Assembly (NCBI GenBank): GCA_033763355.1 | Contig: JANRKT010000173.1 | Span: 1 to 17,859, forward strand | DNA length: 17,859 nucleotides | Direction: 5' to 3' | Source: JANRKT01 sp033763355 | GTDB taxonomy: Bacteria > Bacteroidota > Bacteroidia > Chitinophagales > Chitinophagaceae | Part shown: positions 14,722-17,859 of the stretch, in pieces | Position numbering within the stretch: position 1 is the stretch's first letter | Layout: every line of letters begins with the position of its first letter | The notes under the pieces: generated by a model | What the model was told of the DNA's origin: nothing | The model's input: only the letters and a program-made list of their open reading frames with translations | Database searches by the model: none | Translations under genes and position numbers: made by a program

Positions 14722-15480
14722 ATGACCACACAGCAAAAGAGTAATCCTTTACTTAAAGAAATGAAGGCGATGATTTTTGCAGCGGGACTTGGCACCCGTT
14801 TAAAGCCATTTACTGATAAACATCCAAAAGCCCTTGCACCGGTAAACGGCAAAACCCTATTGCAGCGCAATATTGAGTACCTCAATAGCTTCGGCATCAC
14901 TGATTTTATTGTAAATGTTCATCATTTTGCAGACCAGGTTATCCGGCACCTTGATGAGCATAAAAATTTCGGTTGCAATGTGACCATTTCATACGAGAAA
15001 GATGAACCACTTGAAACCGGGGGCGGATTAAAATGGGCAGGATGGTTCTTTAAGCACAGCAACAACCCGTTTGTGGTAATGAATGCTGACATCCTCACAA
15101 ACCTTGATATAAACAAAATGCTTCAGTTTCACCTGCAGCATAAGCCGCTAGCCACGCTTGCAGTAACCGGCAGACATACCTCAAGGAATTTTCTTTACGA
15201 TAACAATAACATCCTGTGCGGCTGGATAAATAATAAAACAGGGGAGAAAAGAATTTCAAAGCAATGTGACCCATTGCACCAGGGGGCTTTTACCTGTGTG
15301 CACATCATAGAACCATCGCTGCTTTCGCTGATAAAGCAGGAAGGAAAATTTTCTATTATTGATACTTATCTTGAAATTGCCAAAGACCATACAATATGCT
15401 GTTACCCCCACAACGGGGATATCATTGTAGATGTTGGCAGGCCTGAATCTGTTGAAGAAGCGGAAAAATATTTTTATTGA
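14722..15480 (+). CDS. MurU-like sugar-1-phosphate nucleotidyltransferase
   Basis: This 252-residue cytosolic enzyme of the NTP-transferase family makes an NDP-sugar from a sugar-1-phosphate. It shows the nucleotide-binding signature GLGTRLKPFTDKHPKAL (22-38), ETGGGLK (98-104), the metal Asp in MNADI (Asp123) and the second metal site in DVGRPESVEEA (Asp237). The start region KAMIFAAGLGTR and the ETGGGLK block are close to MurU, the MurNAc-1-phosphate uridylyltransferase. An alternative ATG at 14761 (KAMIFAAG directly after Met) would be the usual family start and may be the true one. Pairing with the upstream kinase supports a salvage route for an amino sugar to its UDP form. The exact sugar and nucleotide are not shown by the sequence. 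Confidence 0.87.
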   Translation: MTTQQKSNPLLKEMKAMIFAAGLGTRLKPFTDKHPKALAPVNGKTLLQRNIEYLNSFGITDFIVNVHHFADQVIRHLDEHKNFGCNVTISYEKDEPLETGGGLKWAGWFFKHSNNPFVVMNADILTNLDINKMLQFHLQHKPLATLAVTGRHTSRNFLYDNNNILCGWINNKTGEKRISKQCDPLHQGAFTCVHIIEPSLLSLIKQEGKFSIIDTYLEIAKDHTICCYPHNGDIIVDVGRPESVEEAEKYFY

Positions 15481-15531
15481 TGCTTTCTGTAAATTCGCAT
15501 TCATTTTTATAACCGGCTTAATAAAAAACGT

Positions 15532-16014
15532 ATGTTCAAAAAAATATTAATTGTACTCCTGGTGATCCTGGTTATTATTCAATTCATCCGTCCCGGACGA
15601 AATATTTCCGCGGCCGTTTCCCCCAACGACATCAGCCACAAATACCATGTGCCTGAAACCGTTCAGTCCATCTTAAAAACCTCATGTAATGATTGCCACA
15701 GCAACAACACTGTCTATCCCTGGTATGCCAATGTGCAACCCGTTGCCTGGTGGCTTCAGCACCATGTTAATGAAGGCAAGTCTGAACTTGATTTCTCAGA
15801 ATTTCTCACTTACTCCCCCAAAAAGGCGCATCATAAAATGGAAGAAGTAATTGAAATGGTGAAAGAAGGTGAAATGCCACTGAACAGTTACCTGTGGGTG
15901 CATAAAGATGCCAAACTCAGCGCTGATCAGAAAAAAATGCTTACTGACTGGGCTGATGGCATTATGAAAGAAATTGCAGTTGCAAATAACCTGAAGCCCG
16001 AAGAAAAGAAATAG
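15532..16014 (+). CDS. membrane-anchored haem-binding domain protein (CxxCH)
   Basis: This 160-residue protein has one N-terminal hydrophobic segment (KKILIVLLVILVIIQFI) that anchors it or acts as an uncleaved signal, so the rest faces the periplasm. A single haem c motif, CNDCH (Cys52, Cys55, His56), sits in the setting SCNDCHSNNTVYPWYANVQPVAWWLQHHVNEGK, which is typical of the Bacteroidota haem-binding domain (Haem_bd family). The C-terminal half includes MPLNSYLWVHKDAKLSADQKKMLTDWA, also typical. It may carry electrons or sense redox state, but the partner is unknown. It begins about 50 bp after the nucleotidyltransferase gene and 33 bp before the glycosyltransferase, all on one strand, so it may be cotranscribed, with no evident shared task. 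Confidence 0.9.
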   Translation: MFKKILIVLLVILVIIQFIRPGRNISAAVSPNDISHKYHVPETVQSILKTSCNDCHSNNTVYPWYANVQPVAWWLQHHVNEGKSELDFSEFLTYSPKKAHHKMEEVIEMVKEGEMPLNSYLWVHKDAKLSADQKKMLTDWADGIMKEIAVANNLKPEEKK

Positions 16015-16047
16015 TTTACAACCGGTGCTTTTCGCTATAAAAAAAGT

Positions 16048-17691
16048 ATGAGCAGTCAGGACAATTTAACTCCTGTTGAAAAAAGGTTTTTCTGGCTTAT
16101 TACCGCCGTGCTTGCTTTTGCATACACCAGCCATATTAGCTTTTATCCCATAAATGTTGGCACAGATGAAGGTATCCGTGCGCTGGTATCACTGGAAATG
16201 ATGCTTTCAGGTGACTACATCACCCCTACTTTAAACGGTGAACTTTACCTTAACAAACCACCACTGTTTAACTGGATACTTGCAGCCAGTTTTAAACTTT
16301 TTGGTTACAATTCATTCGCCCTTCGCTTTCCAACGGTATTGTCCATTTTCATTTTCGGCTTCCTTGTGTTTTACTTTACCCGGAAGTACGTTAATGCCAA
16401 AGTTGCCTGGGTCAGCGCAATTGCAGTAATGACAAACGGAAGGATATTAATTTACGATTCTGTGCTTGGCCTGATTGATATCACCTATGCATGGGTAACT
16501 TTTCTTGGCTTTATGCTGGTTTTTCATTTTGGGGAGAAAAAACAATACTCCAGGCTGTTCATATCAACATACATCATCACGGCTGCCGGCTTTTTGTTAA
16601 AGGGGTTTCCTTCAGTTGCCTTCCATGGCCTCACTTTGCTCAGCTATTTTATTTATACAAAAAACTTCAGGAAACTTTTTCATTGGAACCATTTTGCAGG
16701 CATCATTGTTTTCCTGGCCATAACAGGCGCTTATTATCTCATGTATTTCAGCAGGAACAACCTGCCCCCTCCTGTACTTTTCAAAAACCTGCTTACAGAA
16801 AGTTCCAAACGCCTTACGTCATCAGGAGATACAGGCCGTTTCCTGTTTCATGTATTAGGTTTTCCCTTTTATATTCTTTACCATTTCGCCCCCCTTACCC
16901 TGCTTGGCGTATTGCTTTTCAGAAAAAAATTAATTGATTCGCTCAGATCCAATCCATATATCTTTTTCTGTGCCGCAGTATTTATGAGCAATATCATAGT
17001 GTACTGGGTTTCGCCAAACATTTTTGCACGTTATCTTTTTATGCTGATTGCACTGCTGTTTATTGTTCTCTCTTTCTTTTATATTGAAGCTGTAAGTGAA
17101 ATCAAACATGGGAAAAAAATAATTGATACTGTTTTCCTGTCTGGCGCAATACTGCTTTTAGTTTCATGCTTTTTCCTGCCCTTTACAGACAGCACAAGCC
17201 TGGTTCAGCATGTTTGGCCAAGAAGTATTTTTCTTATTATTTGCTTTGGCGTTGTTGTATGGCTTATGCTGAAAAACCCCGGCATGCGAATTATCCATTT
17301 TTTTCTTGCAATGGCCCTGTTCAGGATTGGGTTTAACTGGTTTGTTATCGAACAGAGGGGAAAAGAAAACATGATTGCCAGGGAAGATGGTAAAAAAATT
17401 GCAATTATTACACAGGGGAAGCCGCTCTGTATATTCGGGAGGCCGCTTGACATTTATGAAAGCGGCATAGGTGACAAAAATGCAACCAGTTTTAATATCG
17501 CCATCCACAGAAAAGAGGTTATTCGTTTTAAACCCGGTATTGATTACAACTCATTTTACCTTACAAATCCTGCTGAAGTAAAAAATATACCCCATGAAGT
17601 TTATTATGAATTTAATAACCCGGGAACAGATAAAGCGATATTAATAAAGTTTGTCCCTCCCGTTAACCAGCCTGTAAAAAACAATCCCTGA
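16048..17691 (+). CDS. membrane glycosyltransferase, ArnT-like (GT39/GT83 type)
   Basis: A 547-residue polytopic membrane protein with about eleven hydrophobic segments. The N-terminal loop after the first segment holds VGTDEG (Asp40, Glu41) and, after it, LNGELYLNKPPLFNW. This is the hallmark of lipid-phosphate-dependent glycosyltransferases of the ArnT/PMT superfamily, which transfer a sugar from an undecaprenyl or dolichyl carrier to a lipid or protein on the periplasmic side. The acceptor and donor are not predictable. The C-terminal soluble part is short. It lies 33 bp after the haem-binding protein and is followed by pdeM. Confidence 0.88.
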   Translation: MSSQDNLTPVEKRFFWLITAVLAFAYTSHISFYPINVGTDEGIRALVSLEMMLSGDYITPTLNGELYLNKPPLFNWILAASFKLFGYNSFALRFPTVLSIFIFGFLVFYFTRKYVNAKVAWVSAIAVMTNGRILIYDSVLGLIDITYAWVTFLGFMLVFHFGEKKQYSRLFISTYIITAAGFLLKGFPSVAFHGLTLLSYFIYTKNFRKLFHWNHFAGIIVFLAITGAYYLMYFSRNNLPPPVLFKNLLTESSKRLTSSGDTGRFLFHVLGFPFYILYHFAPLTLLGVLLFRKKLIDSLRSNPYIFFCAAVFMSNIIVYWVSPNIFARYLFMLIALLFIVLSFFYIEAVSEIKHGKKIIDTVFLSGAILLLVSCFFLPFTDSTSLVQHVWPRSIFLIICFGVVVWLMLKNPGMRIIHFFLAMALFRIGFNWFVIEQRGKENMIAREDGKKIAIITQGKPLCIFGRPLDIYESGIGDKNATSFNIAIHRKEVIRFKPGIDYNSFYLTNPAEVKNIPHEVYYEFNNPGTDKAILIKFVPPVNQPVKNNP

Positions 17692-17697
17692 ATACAG

Positions 17698-17705
17698 TAA
17701 ATTTG
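17698..17705 (+). promoter_or_regulatory. Bacteroidota -7 promoter box for pdeM
   Basis: TAAATTTG is a full match to TAnnTTTG and lies 16 bp before the pdeM ATG. The -33 TTTG element at the right distance is not evident, so it is supported by one box only. Confidence 0.45.
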
Positions 17706-17721
17706 CCGTCCGTTAATCACA

Positions 17722-17859
17722 ATGCAGCCTCCTTTACCTTACAGGTTCAGTAACCAGAGCTTCTGGCTTTCGCCGGAAAGGTGTATTTATTGGGAAGATG
17801 AAAATGCGCTTATACTTTCTGATTTACACTTTGGCAAAACAGGTCATTTCAGGAAATCG
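17722..17859 (+). CDS. pdeM: ligase-associated DNA damage response endonuclease PdeM, 5' end
   Basis: From the ATG at 17722 the frame is open for 46 codons to the window edge, so most of the gene is missing. The visible part begins MQPPLPYRFSNQSFWLSPER, then has a WxxENALILSDLHFGKTGHFRK block. SDLHFGK is motif I of the calcineurin-like phosphoesterases (metal-binding D-x-H), and its place about 36-38 residues from the start, after LSPERCIYW, matches PdeM of the ligase-associated repair set. PdeM is a metal-dependent nuclease thought to act with the ligase-associated exonuclease, ATP-dependent ligase and DEXH helicase. Here the helicase lies 5.9 kb upstream, separated by other genes. The promoter match at 17698-17705 suggests it is transcribed on its own. 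Confidence 0.87.
   Translation, partial: MQPPLPYRFSNQSFWLSPERCIYWEDENALILSDLHFGKTGHFRKS

Noticed and set aside
1..17859. tRNA, rRNA, integrase or transposase genes
   Set aside because: None recognised on either strand in the regions between genes; the whole window is otherwise filled by the protein genes listed.

Overview
The window looks like chromosomal DNA of a Bacteroidota bacterium, most likely of the Chitinophagaceae. This is inferred from protein style (a DUF2807 lipoprotein, a haem-binding-domain protein, ligase-associated repair proteins), from the lack of obvious Shine-Dalgarno sequences, and from one good match to the Bacteroidota -7 promoter box (TAnnTTTG) before the last gene. 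No database search was possible, so family names rest on motifs and recalled homologues.

Layout. Positions 1-721 (minus) hold most of a DUF2807 lipoprotein gene that runs off the left edge. It is divergent from guaA (GMP synthase, 945-2477), which is followed 25 bp later by a secreted periplasmic-binding-protein-like gene (2503-3675). On the minus strand at 3777-6046 lie a CPBP membrane protease and, upstream of it, a 495-residue HTH regulator of the RamB/PrpR/ScfR type. That regulator is divergent, across about 100 bp with two palindromes, from aceB-aceA (malate synthase and isocitrate lyase, 6148-9239), the complete glyoxylate bypass. A rho-independent terminator closes aceA. Next comes a ligase-associated DEXH-box helicase (9345-11846).

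The accessory part is 11848-13199. It holds three copies of a hairpin-forming repeat (two direct, one inverted) and a short 24-bp direct repeat at the outer edges. Between the repeats are a small DUF7710-like protein, a 54-codon remnant of what looks like a polymorphic-toxin C-terminus, and, starting 2 bp after that remnant, a probable immunity protein. This is a decayed toxin/immunity cassette inside a repeat island, visibly AT-richer than its surroundings.

After the island, 13232-17691 carries four same-strand genes: a fusion of an aminoglycoside-phosphotransferase-type (AmgK-like) kinase with the C-terminal domain of RapZ, a MurU-like sugar-1-phosphate nucleotidyltransferase, a membrane-anchored CxxCH haem-binding protein, and an ArnT-like GT39-type glycosyltransferase. 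The kinase and nucleotidyltransferase would convert an amino sugar to its NDP-activated form (cell-wall sugar salvage), and the RapZ domain suggests amino-sugar sensing built into the kinase. The window ends in the first 46 codons of pdeM, the metallophosphoesterase of the ligase-associated repair set, here separated from its usual helicase partner by 5.9 kb.
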